Source: SXOA01 sp051004015 (lineage in GTDB: Bacteria; Planctomycetota; Planctomycetia; Pirellulales; Pirellulaceae). Taken from it: a DNA stretch of 5,627 bases. The notes beneath the pieces are model-generated. The model worked only from the letters and a program-made list of their open reading frames with translations, was not told the DNA's origin and ran no database searches. The DNA is taken from contig JBPCKT010000017.1 in assembly GCA_051004015.1 (NCBI GenBank), forward strand, positions 1-5,627, read 5' to 3'. Of this stretch, positions 1 through 5,548 are shown piece after piece. The stretch's first letter is position 1, and every line of letters starts with the position of its first letter. Position numbers and translations under genes: made by a program.

Positions 1-193
1 CACCTGGCGGCGTTTCGTCGCGCCGGCAAAATTCCGACCACAACAAATCAATCGGCAAAAAACTCCGGCCACCGCCAACCACTTCACCGCGGCGGCGTGA
101 GAACTCGACTAGTTCAACGGGCTGCTAAGCTGCCGGGGCCGCTTGTAGGGTGGCGGCCCTGGTCAGCTTCAGCCGTTGGTTCGACGCTGTCCC
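1..193. other. Left-edge region without a supported gene
   Basis: I find no convincing gene here. One plus-strand frame is open from the window edge to a stop near position 228, but its translation is arginine-rich, has no recognisable motif and runs antisense into the end of the helical-protein gene. I read it as chance. The stretch around 112-127 (TTCAACGGGCTGCTAAG) reminds me of terminal sequences of some insertion elements, which would put an element off the left edge, but nothing else here confirms that. The only structured feature is the hairpin at 133-162. Confidence 0.4.
133..162 (-). terminator. GC-rich hairpin downstream of the helical-protein gene, possible terminator
   Basis: GGGCCGC (136-142) and GCGGCCC (153-159) form a perfect 7-bp stem around a 10-nt loop. 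Two further outer pairs (133-134 with 161-162) are possible across one weak position. The hairpin starts about 30 nt after the stop codon of the minus-strand gene, which is a plausible place for transcription to end. It has no U-tract on the minus-strand RNA, so it is not a classical intrinsic terminator. It may instead be an mRNA 3'-end stabiliser or a chance GC-rich palindrome. Confidence 0.35.
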
Positions 194-1507
194 TCAGCGA
201 ACTTCGCCGCCGGAAAGCTCAAACTTAATCCACCAGGCCACGTCCGCGGCTTCCTCCGGCGACTCAACCTGGCTGAGCTCTTCCCGTAGCTCACTCCATC
301 GCTTGGCTTTCGCGAGAAGCGCCGCCAGCGTTTTCCTGCGCTGCGTCGGCGAACGCAACTTGCGGGCGTCTTCGATGGCCGCATTCAACCTGCCGATGTT
401 GGCCTTGAGGTCCAAGGCCGCATCGACCGCGCCTTGACGAAAGTCGCTGCGCTTTTCGGCCTGGGCGTCTGTCAGGGCGTGCTTGAGCAGGTTCTCGGCA
501 GCGGCCGGGCCGTCGATCTTCGCCGTCGCCTGAGCGAGAGTATGGTAGACCGCGGAAGTTGCCCAGCCGTACTGGAACACCGGCCATGTAGGCATTTCCT
601 TCAGGGCGCGACGTAGCCAGCGTCTGGCCTCGTCCTTCGCGCCGTGCTCAATGAGAAACTCCAGCGACCGGCCAATCGAGTTCACTGGAAAATGAATGTT
701 GGGATCGGTCATCTCGCGGAGCTCTTCCAACTCCTTCGCGATGTCCTGCCGCGCTCGTGCGATGGCTTCGGCCTTCATGCCGAGACTGATGAGCGTCTCC
801 GCGTCAAGGACCTCGTGGCGATCGTCCTTGTCGAGCCCACGCACGCAGCGCTTCACCGCCCGAGCATCTTTTAGCTCCGCATAGCACTCAATCACGCGCT
901 GGAGGTAAGACTGTCGCAGCCACTCCTCTTCGACGTCCCGGGCGATGTTCTCCATTTCGGCGACAGCGAGCTTTGCTCGCGCGCGTTCGCCTGTTGCGAA
1001 TGTCTGCTTGTACTGCCGCGCCGCCCGCTCGAACTGCGCGTTGATACGCTGTTCATCATCGATAGCGTCTGCCGGATCGAGCAGGCCGTTGTCCGCTCGG
1101 AACTTACGGACGGAATCGATGGAGAAGCCCCTATCGCATTTGCGGGTGTTGAAAGGTTCGGTCGCTGCCGCGATCGCCAGATATTTTTCCATGCGGGTCA
1201 AATCGCCGGCATCGAGACAGATCTCGGCGCCGAGTTCCGCCATCCGCACGCTCGCCAACACTTTCTTTTTGGGCAACCGGCGCAGGAACTGATCCACATG
1301 CCTGAGCGATTCCGTCACGCAACCCATTTTCGCGAGATGTTCGATCGGCAAGTGCGATTTTTCTGCTGCTGTGTCGTCGTCAGGAATCGCATCGCACTTC
1401 TTGATCATGGCGCGGAGCCATGTTTTCAGGTCGCCGTTACGCGGCCATTGCGTTCTCCACGCCGGTTCAGCAGCCATTGTTGGAACGTGTCTTGCAGCCT
1501 TCCCCAC
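194..1507 (-). CDS. Hypothetical alpha-helical repeat protein, TPR-like, 437 aa
   Basis: I do not recognise this family. The protein is rich in Ala, Leu, Glu, Arg and Lys, and nearly all of it reads as amphipathic helices, with helical-hairpin-like segments around residues 52-76, 86-115, 155-222, 232-262, 276-305 and 330-408. This resembles a TPR or HEAT-like solenoid, although no canonical TPR consensus is clear. There is no signal peptide, membrane segment or catalytic motif, so it is probably a cytosolic scaffold or interaction protein. I chose the GTG start because GAGGG lies 8 nt upstream (1516-1520). The internal ATG at residue 11 (1475-1477) lacks a good ribosome binding site but cannot be excluded. 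The gene has its own promoter (1558-1586), inside a cassette that is repeated upstream of the SMI1/KNR4 gene. The coding call is strong: this is a long frame covering the region with sensible protein composition. The function is unknown, and a link to the SMI1/KNR4 protein is inferred only from the shared promoter. Confidence 0.85.
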   Translation of the reverse strand: MGKAARHVPTMAAEPAWRTQWPRNGDLKTWLRAMIKKCDAIPDDDTAAEKSHLPIEHLAKMGCVTESLRHVDQFLRRLPKKKVLASVRMAELGAEICLDAGDLTRMEKYLAIAAATEPFNTRKCDRGFSIDSVRKFRADNGLLDPADAIDDEQRINAQFERAARQYKQTFATGERARAKLAVAEMENIARDVEEEWLRQSYLQRVIECYAELKDARAVKRCVRGLDKDDRHEVLDAETLISLGMKAEAIARARQDIAKELEELREMTDPNIHFPVNSIGRSLEFLIEHGAKDEARRWLRRALKEMPTWPVFQYGWATSAVYHTLAQATAKIDGPAAAENLLKHALTDAQAEKRSDFRQGAVDAALDLKANIGRLNAAIEDARKLRSPTQRRKTLAALLAKAKRWSELREELSQVESPEEAADVAWWIKFELSGGEVR

Positions 1508-1557
1508 ACCGATTGCCCTCTTCAGGCCGAACCATTGTTTATTCAGAATCCGTCCGC

Positions 1558-1586
1558 ATAGTACCGAGCGCCCCTAGCCTCGTCAA
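1558..1586 (-). promoter_or_regulatory. Sigma70-like promoter of the helical-protein gene
   Basis: On the minus strand, the -35 box TTGACG (1581-1586) is followed by a 17-bp spacer and the -10 box TACTAT (1558-1563). Transcription should start near 1551, giving a leader of about 44 nt with GAGGG in front of the GTG start. Support comes from the consensus-like hexamers, the ideal spacing, and the fact that both boxes are identical in the second copy of the cassette while sequence around them has drifted. Confidence 0.7.
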
Positions 1587-1589
1587 ATC

Positions 1590-1600
1590 AAAGGTCCTTT
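1590..1600. promoter_or_regulatory. Operator-like palindrome, copy A (AAAGGTCCTTT)
   Basis: This is an 11-bp perfect palindrome around a central T. It lies just upstream of the -35 box, centred about 44 bp before the predicted start of transcription, where activators that touch RNA polymerase often bind. Copy B has AAAAGTCTTTT at the same place. The two differences, at 1593 and 1597, are mirror positions, so symmetry is kept. This suggests a protein-binding site, but the regulator is unknown. Confidence 0.45.
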
Positions 1601-1617
1601 CAGGGATCGACTTTCAA

Positions 1618-2122
1618 GCAGGCTCTTAGGAAATGCACCATGCGCGCTGGTCAACTTGGGCGGCCGCTGCGCGCAGCACGCACTTCATCCGTCTAACGCG
1701 CTTTTGCCGGGAAATCGCCGCTGGGAGCATCATTCCAAGAAGCTGCTCGAGGTAACGCGCTCTGGCCGCCCGGTATCTTCACCGAGGCGACGTCCACTCT
1801 CGGGGCGCTCCAGGGGACTGGCGGCCTACTTCTCTTGAGGCCCAACGGGCCGGCGCTAAGGCAGCCCAGGGCAAGCACGGCGCAGCCGAGCGCCGCCCTG
1901 GGTATCGGAGAAACATGAACCGAAAGCCCTGAAGGGGCGCGCTAAAGGTTTAGGTGCCGCTAGTTGTTTAAGGACCAAATGGCGTGCTCGACCCATGCCT
2001 GTGAGACGAAACCTGACTGTGCCGAGTCGAGCCAAACGGTAAGCGCTGGTCTTTGACGCGGAAGCCAAAGGTGCGGCCCACGAGTATCGCCCGGCTTTGC
2101 TGACCGACAAACCTGGGAAAGC
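1618..2122. other. Gene-less gap with palindromic repeat
   Basis: About 500 bp lie between the promoter cassette of the helical gene and the stop codon of the SMI1/KNR4 gene. Short frames occur on both strands, but all have low-complexity, Arg/Pro/Ser-rich translations with no motif, and none has a convincing ribosome binding site. I see the palindrome at 1865-1902 and a short hairpin nearby, but no clear terminator for the SMI1/KNR4 gene. Part of 1968-2110 could be decayed coding sequence, but I cannot assign it. Confidence 0.5.
1865..1938. repeat. Compound palindromic intergenic repeat
   Basis: CCCAGGGC (1865-1872) pairs with GCCCTGGG (1895-1902). Nested inside, GGCGC (1879-1883) pairs with GCGCC (1890-1894) around a 6-nt loop, giving a 13-bp hairpin interrupted by a 6-nt bulge. 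A second short hairpin follows, with GCCC (1926-1929) opposite GGGC (1935-1938). This two-part layout resembles dispersed intergenic palindromes that I associate with planctomycete genomes. That resemblance is from memory; only one copy is present here. It could terminate or stabilise the SMI1/KNR4 transcript. Confidence 0.55.
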
Positions 2123-2821
2123 CTACGTGCCCCCGCGGTCTGCTGCAGCGGATGGTTCGGCCAGACCCGCTAGCCGGTACGGGTCGCGGAACTGATCCCC
2201 GTCCCAAGCGACCCCACCACGCTCGCGGAAGCAGGACGGCCAGTACAGGCTCTTGGGGAACTGGAAGCAAACACTGCCCCAACCAGCCAAGAACGCCCGC
2301 CAGTTCGGAGCGAGCAGGTGGCCGTTGTCGCCCGTGCCGCCGTCCAGCCAGTCGTGCTCGTTGAAAATGACCGGACAACTCGGGTCGCTCATGTCCTGGC
2401 AGATCAGGTCGCCGTTCCCCTCCTCGATGACCGGCAGCCAGTGCCACATCCCGGCCGCGGTGCGCTTCGCCAGCGCGGGGTCTTTCGTGTACGGGAACCC
2501 GTACTTCTCCGCTTCCTCCGGCGAGTACAGCGCCATCTCTCGCCAGCCGGTGTACATGCCAGCCAGGTATTTGAGAGTCGGGACCTGGAGGTTGGCAAAC
2601 GGTTTTTTAAGGTCGTCCGGGTTCGCCTTCCAGCGAAACGAGAAGCCATCGCCCACCGTTTGGTAGAAATCCCGCAACTCGGCGGGGAGGCGGACCTTGA
2701 TCTTGGCCTCGACCTTCGCCACTACCTTCTCGGTGGCGACCTTGCCCGCCTCGATTTCGCAGGCGACCCCCAAGCGCTCAAGGTGACGGCGAACCGTGTC
2801 GAACAACCGCGCGTAGTCCAT
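2123..2821 (-). CDS. SMI1/KNR4 family protein
   Basis: This 232-aa cytosolic protein shows the SMI1/KNR4 (SUKH) pattern. A leading helix and linker (1-36) precede a helix ending LPAELRDFYQTVGDGF (45-60), the typical 'LP..l..fy...ngg' segment. Then come the strand block WLPVIEEGNGDLICQDMS (128-145), PVIFNEHDW (150-158), which matches the family's 'p.V.f..Hd' element, and a closing NWRAFLAGW helix (173-181). The last 50 residues are less typical. In bacteria, many members of this superfamily are immunity proteins that bind and block secreted or contact-dependent polymorphic toxins, while the fungal founder Knr4/Smi1 is a cell-wall regulator. The ATG start has GGAGG 7 nt upstream (2829-2833). 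No toxin, Rhs or secretion gene lies next to it, so an immunity role is only a family-level inference. It sits in tandem with the helical-protein gene, each behind a copy of the same promoter cassette, rather than in one operon. Confidence 0.88.
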   Translation of the reverse strand: MDYARLFDTVRRHLERLGVACEIEAGKVATEKVVAKVEAKIKVRLPAELRDFYQTVGDGFSFRWKANPDDLKKPFANLQVPTLKYLAGMYTGWREMALYSPEEAEKYGFPYTKDPALAKRTAAGMWHWLPVIEEGNGDLICQDMSDPSCPVIFNEHDWLDGGTGDNGHLLAPNWRAFLAGWGSVCFQFPKSLYWPSCFRERGGVAWDGDQFRDPYRLAGLAEPSAAADRGGT

Positions 2822-2868
2822 CCCGCCGCCTCCGTGGCCGAACCATAGTTGATACAGAATCCGTGCGT

Positions 2869-2898
2869 ATAGTAGCGAGCGCTCCCTAACCTCGTCAA
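2869..2898 (-). promoter_or_regulatory. Sigma70-like promoter of the SMI1/KNR4 gene
   Basis: The -35 box TTGACG (2893-2898) and -10 box TACTAT (2869-2874) on the minus strand are separated by 18 bp, one more than in copy A. The expected start of transcription is near 2862, giving a leader of about 41 nt with a strong GGAGG site. Identical boxes in two diverged copies make this one of the better-supported promoters in the window. Confidence 0.7.
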
Positions 2899-2901
2899 AT
2901 C

Positions 2902-2912
2902 AAAAGTCTTTT
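2902..2912. promoter_or_regulatory. Operator-like palindrome, copy B (AAAAGTCTTTT)
   Basis: This 11-bp palindrome is next to the -35 box of the SMI1/KNR4 promoter and is equivalent to 1590-1600. Relative to copy A, positions 2905 and 2909 both change from a G/C to an A/T pair, which preserves the dyad. The AT-rich composition could alternatively act as an UP-like element for RNA polymerase. Confidence 0.45.
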
Positions 2913-2962
2913 CGGGGATTGACCGTCAACCGATTGATTGGCGCGGCCCTTCAGAGGGCAGA

Positions 2963-3020
2963 TGTTGGAGTCCCGCCTTGAGGCGGTCTTCGGGAGCCGG
3001 CTAAAGCCGGGACTCCAACA
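2963..3020. repeat. Three-way-junction palindromic repeat
   Basis: A perfect 13-bp outer inverted repeat, TGTTGGAGTCCCG (2963-2975) with CGGGACTCCAACA (3008-3020), encloses two smaller hairpins. These are CCGCCT/AGGCGG (2973-2978 with 2981-2986) and CCGGCT/AGCCGG (2997-3002 with 3005-3010). In single-stranded form this would fold as a cloverleaf-like three-way junction, with the inner stems competing with the inner end of the outer stem. The 'GGAGTCCCGCC...GGCGG' pattern resembles a dispersed intergenic repeat I recall from planctomycete genomes. REP-like or non-autonomous mobile DNA is the likely class; only one copy is present here. Confidence 0.7.
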
Positions 3021-3520
3021 AACGCCGACACCTACACCGCGCCAAGCAAATAATATTCTTTTGTTTATAGTGAACAAAATAGATGTATGGCGCATCTAGT
3101 CTCTGGGGACTCGGTGCGCGCGGAGCGAACGTGCCGGTGTCCGGTTTCCGATCAATCAGGGAAGCGTTTGTTTTGCCGACTGATGGCCACTTATACGGTT
3201 TTGCAGTGAATCGGCGGAGGCGACGTTGCAAACCTTGTAGGGGTAGGGACTTGAAGCGAGTGGCGGGACGTTTAGTGAATTGAAAAAATTGAAAAACAGA
3301 TTATGAGATGGCGAAAAGTGCCAATGATTCACGCCGGAAAACCAATGTAGTTAAGTACTTATGACAAAATGTGAATAACGAATCGTCGTATTTTGGCGAA
3401 AATGAATATGAATAATCGCTGCAAACCAATGAGTGGCAAGAAGTTGTGGAAAGGCGAGGCACGCGAGAAAAGAGGATGGAAAAGTGAATAATCACAGCCT
3501 GTCAGCCTACGCAAAATGCC
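3021..3520. other. Gene-less gap with AT-rich island
   Basis: About 500 bp carry no gene I can support. Short frames exist on both strands but have no motifs or ribosome binding sites. Base composition changes inside it: roughly 3275-3500 is clearly richer in A and T than the flanking genes and contains several loosely similar 'GTGAATAA' and 'ATGAATAA' words, which suggests decayed short repeats. It also holds the palindrome at 3059-3079 and a perfect 10-bp palindrome, TAAGTACTTA (3352-3361). Confidence 0.5.
3059..3079. promoter_or_regulatory. AT-rich operator-like palindrome
   Basis: TTTTGTTTA (3059-3067) and TGAACAAAA (3071-3079) form 9-bp arms with one mismatch around a 3-bp centre. The 21-bp dyad has the size of a binding site for a dimeric repressor. 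No gene starts close by, so its purpose is unclear. It could also be a remnant of a mobile-element end or a weak hairpin. Confidence 0.25.
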
Positions 3521-3521
3521 G

Positions 3522-3599
3522 CGAGGCAGAGCCTCGGGGACGTGTGTTCCCACGGAGACCGTGGGAACAAGGGCGTCCTTTCGCGGAGCGAAAGGCGAC
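3522..3599. repeat. Triple-hairpin intergenic element downstream of the oxidoreductase
   Basis: Three consecutive hairpins all have 3-nt loops. They are CGAGGC/GCCTCG with loop AGA (3522-3536), TGTTCCCACGG/CCGTGGGAACA with loop AGA and an 11-bp stem (3545-3569), and CCTTTCGC/GCGAAAGG with loop GGA (3577-3595). GGACG (3538-3542) can also pair with CGTCC (3574-3578) to enclose the middle hairpin, in competition with the third. The element begins 5 bp past the stop codon of the minus-strand oxidoreductase, so it would form the 3' end of that mRNA and may terminate or protect it. No U-tract is present. It resembles planctomycete dispersed repeats I recall. Confidence 0.7.
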
Positions 3600-3603
3600 A
3601 ATG

Positions 3604-4800
<1,197 letters not shown>

Positions 4801-4839
4801 GGAGAGGACTCCTCTTGAGGTTGATTTTGGGGAGCCTCC

Positions 4840-4848
4840 GTTGTAGCA
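4840..4848 (-). promoter_or_regulatory. Candidate extended -10 promoter of the oxidoreductase
   Basis: On the minus strand, TGC followed by TACAAC (-10 box at 4840-4845) matches an extended -10 element. Transcription would start near 4833-4835, about 33 nt before the ATG, with the ribosome binding site in between. No good -35 box is present; the expected position falls inside the left arm of the inverted repeat. The 10-mer TTTGCTACAA is also found at the rhodanese promoter. Confidence 0.4.
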
Positions 4849-4853
4849 AATTT

Positions 4854-4971
4854 ATCCGCAGATTGCGCCGATGGACGCAGATTTCCAATCACGATCAATC
4901 CGGATTCCATAGGGCGAGTCTTCCGGTAATCCGTGAGTTGCAATCTGCGTCCATCAGCGAAATCTGCGGAT
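4854..4971. repeat. 30-bp inverted repeat in the divergent promoter region
   Basis: The arms at 4854-4883 and 4942-4971 are 30 bp long with two mismatches, and are separated by 58 bp. Each arm holds the octamer CGCAGATT (or its complement) twice, 19 bp apart, so the element contains four copies in two orientations. The loop includes the perfect palindrome AATCCGGATT (4898-4907). Sequences like these arms ('ATCCGCAGATT...GACGCAGATT') are familiar to me as widespread intergenic repeats in several bacterial phyla. It may be a MITE- or REPIN-like pair, or a regulatory dyad for the two divergent genes. Confidence 0.8.
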
Positions 4972-5087
4972 GCAAGGAATGAAAAAGGCTTCCCACCCAG
5001 AGCGGTGCTGGGCAGAACCGAATGTGCCACTGCTGATGTCAGGAAATTATGCCGTAATTGCACCAGGTAACCGCCGCTGGACAGCTT

Positions 5088-5096
5088 TGCTACAAT
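5088..5096 (+). promoter_or_regulatory. Candidate extended -10 promoter of the rhodanese gene
   Basis: TGC-TACAAT (-10 box at 5091-5096) is a good extended -10 match. Transcription would start near 5103, leaving a leader of about 38 nt before the ATG. The hexamer 17 bp upstream is a poor -35 box, which extended -10 promoters can tolerate. Confidence 0.5.
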
Positions 5097-5140
5097 CAAG
5101 GGACAGTTGAATTCACCAACCTTACTCCAGGAGCGAAAAA

Positions 5141-5548
5141 ATGAGACTCTCACTCTGTGCGTTGGCGGTAGCGGGAATGCTGAGCATGGCCGGGTTCCAA
5201 CGAGCAAGCGCGGAAGACTTGACTCATACGAAGGACACGCCGGAAATCGCGATGAAAAACATCAAAGACGGCAAAGCGGTGCTGGTGGACGTTCGCGAGC
5301 AGAAGGAATGGGACGCAGGGCACATCGAGGGGGCGGTGCTGATGCCCAAGAGCAAGCTCGACGTGGAGAAGGAGGCGGCTGCCCTCATCCAGAAGCTGGA
5401 CAAGGCCAAGATCGTTTACACGCACTGCAAAGCCGGCAAGCGAGCCCTGGCCTGCGGCGACATCCTGAAGCAGCAGGGCTTTGACGTCCGGCCGCTCAAG
5501 CAGGGATATGAAGAGCTGCTCAAAGCGGGGTTTGAGAAGGCGAAGTAA
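5141..5548 (+). CDS. Exported single-domain rhodanese-like protein
   Basis: This 135-aa protein begins with a typical Sec signal peptide: Met-Arg, a hydrophobic stretch (3-19) and an ASA site, predicting cleavage after residue 24. The rest is one rhodanese domain: VLVDVREQKEWDAGHIEGAVLMP (47-69), which contains the CH2A-like DVRE and GHI.GA motifs, then the active-site loop CKAGKR (96-101) with the sulfur-carrying cysteine C96, and a closing helix with GFDVRPLKQGYEELLKAG (113-130). The six-residue loop fits sulfurtransferases rather than Cdc25-type phosphatases. The likely role is transfer of sulfane sulfur, or redox and sulfide or cyanide handling, outside the cytoplasm; the partner is unknown. 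AGGAG (5129-5133) lies 7 nt before the ATG, and a candidate promoter sits at 5088-5096. The gene appears monocistronic and divergent from the oxidoreductase. It is full length and no catalytic residue is missing. Confidence 0.93.
   Translation: MRLSLCALAVAGMLSMAGFQRASAEDLTHTKDTPEIAMKNIKDGKAVLVDVREQKEWDAGHIEGAVLMPKSKLDVEKEAAALIQKLDKAKIVYTHCKAGKRALACGDILKQQGFDVRPLKQGYEELLKAGFEKAK

Larger units (their letters stand above)
1525..1617 (-). repeat. Promoter cassette repeat, copy A
   Basis: This 93-bp segment matches 2836-2929 in the same orientation relative to the downstream gene. By hand alignment there are about 13 substitutions and one 1-bp gap, or about 85% identity. Similarity stops sharply at both ends: on the gene side after GGTTCGGCC (minus strand), and distally after TTGA. 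It contains a complete promoter and an operator-like palindrome, listed separately. No similarity extends into the coding regions, so what is duplicated is a regulatory segment and not a gene. Confidence 0.85.
2836..2929 (-). repeat. Promoter cassette repeat, copy B
   Basis: This is the second copy (94 bp) of the segment at 1525-1617, in the same orientation, again ending a few bases before the ribosome binding site of the gene it serves. The single gap relative to copy A falls in the promoter spacer. At its distal end, TTGACGGTCAA on the minus strand (2919-2929) is a small palindrome that is only half preserved in copy A. Confidence 0.85.

Noticed and set aside
1968..2447. Minus-strand open frame of 159 codons overlapping the end of the SMI1/KNR4 gene
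   Set aside because: Most of it is an alternative frame of the SMI1/KNR4 gene. The non-overlapping tail (1968-2122) has no motif I can assign and no start of its own.
2895..3231. Two short minus-strand frames (66 and 76 codons) over the three-way-junction repeat
   Set aside because: Their translations are simply the palindromic repeat and AT-rich flanking DNA read as codons; no ribosome binding site supports them.
3352..3361. Perfect 10-bp palindrome TAAGTACTTA
   Set aside because: It is too short and unsupported by neighbours to call a site; palindromes of this size occur by chance in AT-rich DNA.
3359..3601. Minus-strand frame of 80 codons over the triple-hairpin element
   Set aside because: Its first 30 codons are the hairpin element read as protein, a common annotation artefact for such repeats.
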